Part shown: piece after piece, positions 12,348-12,372 of the stretch | Layout of the letters: every line of letters starts with the position of its first letter | Numbering within the stretch: the first letter of the stretch is position 1 | Assembly (NCBI GenBank): GCA_017399225.1 | Contig: JAFQEB010000069.1 | Span: 1-12,372, forward strand | DNA from: Clostridia bacterium | Lineage (GTDB): Bacteria; Bacillota_A; Clostridia; Christensenellales; Aristaeellaceae | Length of the DNA: 12,372 bases | Direction: 5' to 3' | Made by a program: the position numbers and the translations under genes | The notes under the pieces: generated by a model | The model's input: the letters and a program-made list of their open reading frames with translations, nothing else | Told to the model about the DNA's origin: nothing | The model's database searches: none

Positions 12348-12372
12348 ATGAAACGCACCGCCAACTCTCTCG
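12348..12372 (+). CDS. Possible start of a gene cut by the window edge
   Basis: ATG at 12348 follows GGGGGAGG (12334-12341) by 6 nt and opens eight codons (MKRTANSL) before the window ends. The ribosome-site-like bases belong to the second hairpin of repeat copy D. Too little is present to judge whether this is a gene. Confidence 0.2.

Larger units (their letters stand above)
11697..12372. other. Repeat-rich intergenic region without a convincing complete gene
   Basis: This stretch of about 680 bp contains four copies of a double-hairpin repeat, an inverted composite pair, and one isolated minus-strand promoter. Reading frames that cross it pass through the repeats and resemble no protein. 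A possible gene start lies at the very right edge. Confidence 0.7.

Overview
The window looks like chromosomal DNA of a G+C-rich member of the Clostridia (Bacillota), probably a gut Oscillospirales- or Christensenellales-type organism. The signs are strong AGGAGG-type ribosome binding sites, a CcdA/TlpA thiol system, a YrrT-like methyltransferase, and small hairpin-rich intergenic repeats of a kind common in those genomes. Assignment to a lower rank is not possible from the sequence.

The left part (1 to about 3636) has visibly lower G+C and mixed codon use. It carries a compact plus-strand thiol-redox operon: an N-terminally cut thioredoxin-thioredoxin reductase fusion, a small cysteine-containing membrane protein (DUF6132-like), the membrane electron carrier CcdA, and a membrane-anchored TlpA/ResA-type thioredoxin. 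Together these could carry NADPH electrons to thiols outside the cell. They are followed by a damaged stretch: the start of a small exported protein runs out of frame into a 5'-truncated exonuclease/BRCT fragment. Then come about 230 bp without a gene but with inverted and direct repeats. This part ends exactly at the 3' half of a tRNA-Pro(CGG), from the anticodon loop to the acceptor end, with the tRNA's own terminator still attached. That is the classic scar of a tyrosine-recombinase element inserted in a tRNA gene, so the left part is best read as the right end of an integrated element.

The right part (about 3684 to 11700) is very G+C-rich and all on the minus strand. A promoter at 11668-11696 starts a tightly packed five-gene operon, read right to left: a membrane-anchored calcineurin-like phosphoesterase homologue whose metal ligands are mostly lost, a GH115 alpha-glucuronidase, a MATE exporter, a CE2-type SGNH acetylesterase with a signal peptide, and a YrrT-like methyltransferase, ending at a hairpin at 4355-4389. 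A lone GNAT acetyltransferase follows, convergent with the tRNA scar. GH115 and CE2 together point to removal of glucuronic acid and acetyl side groups from xylan-type hemicellulose.

The far right (11700-12372) has no convincing complete gene. It holds four copies of a double-hairpin repeat, two of them as a larger composite in inverted orientation, and an isolated minus-strand promoter.
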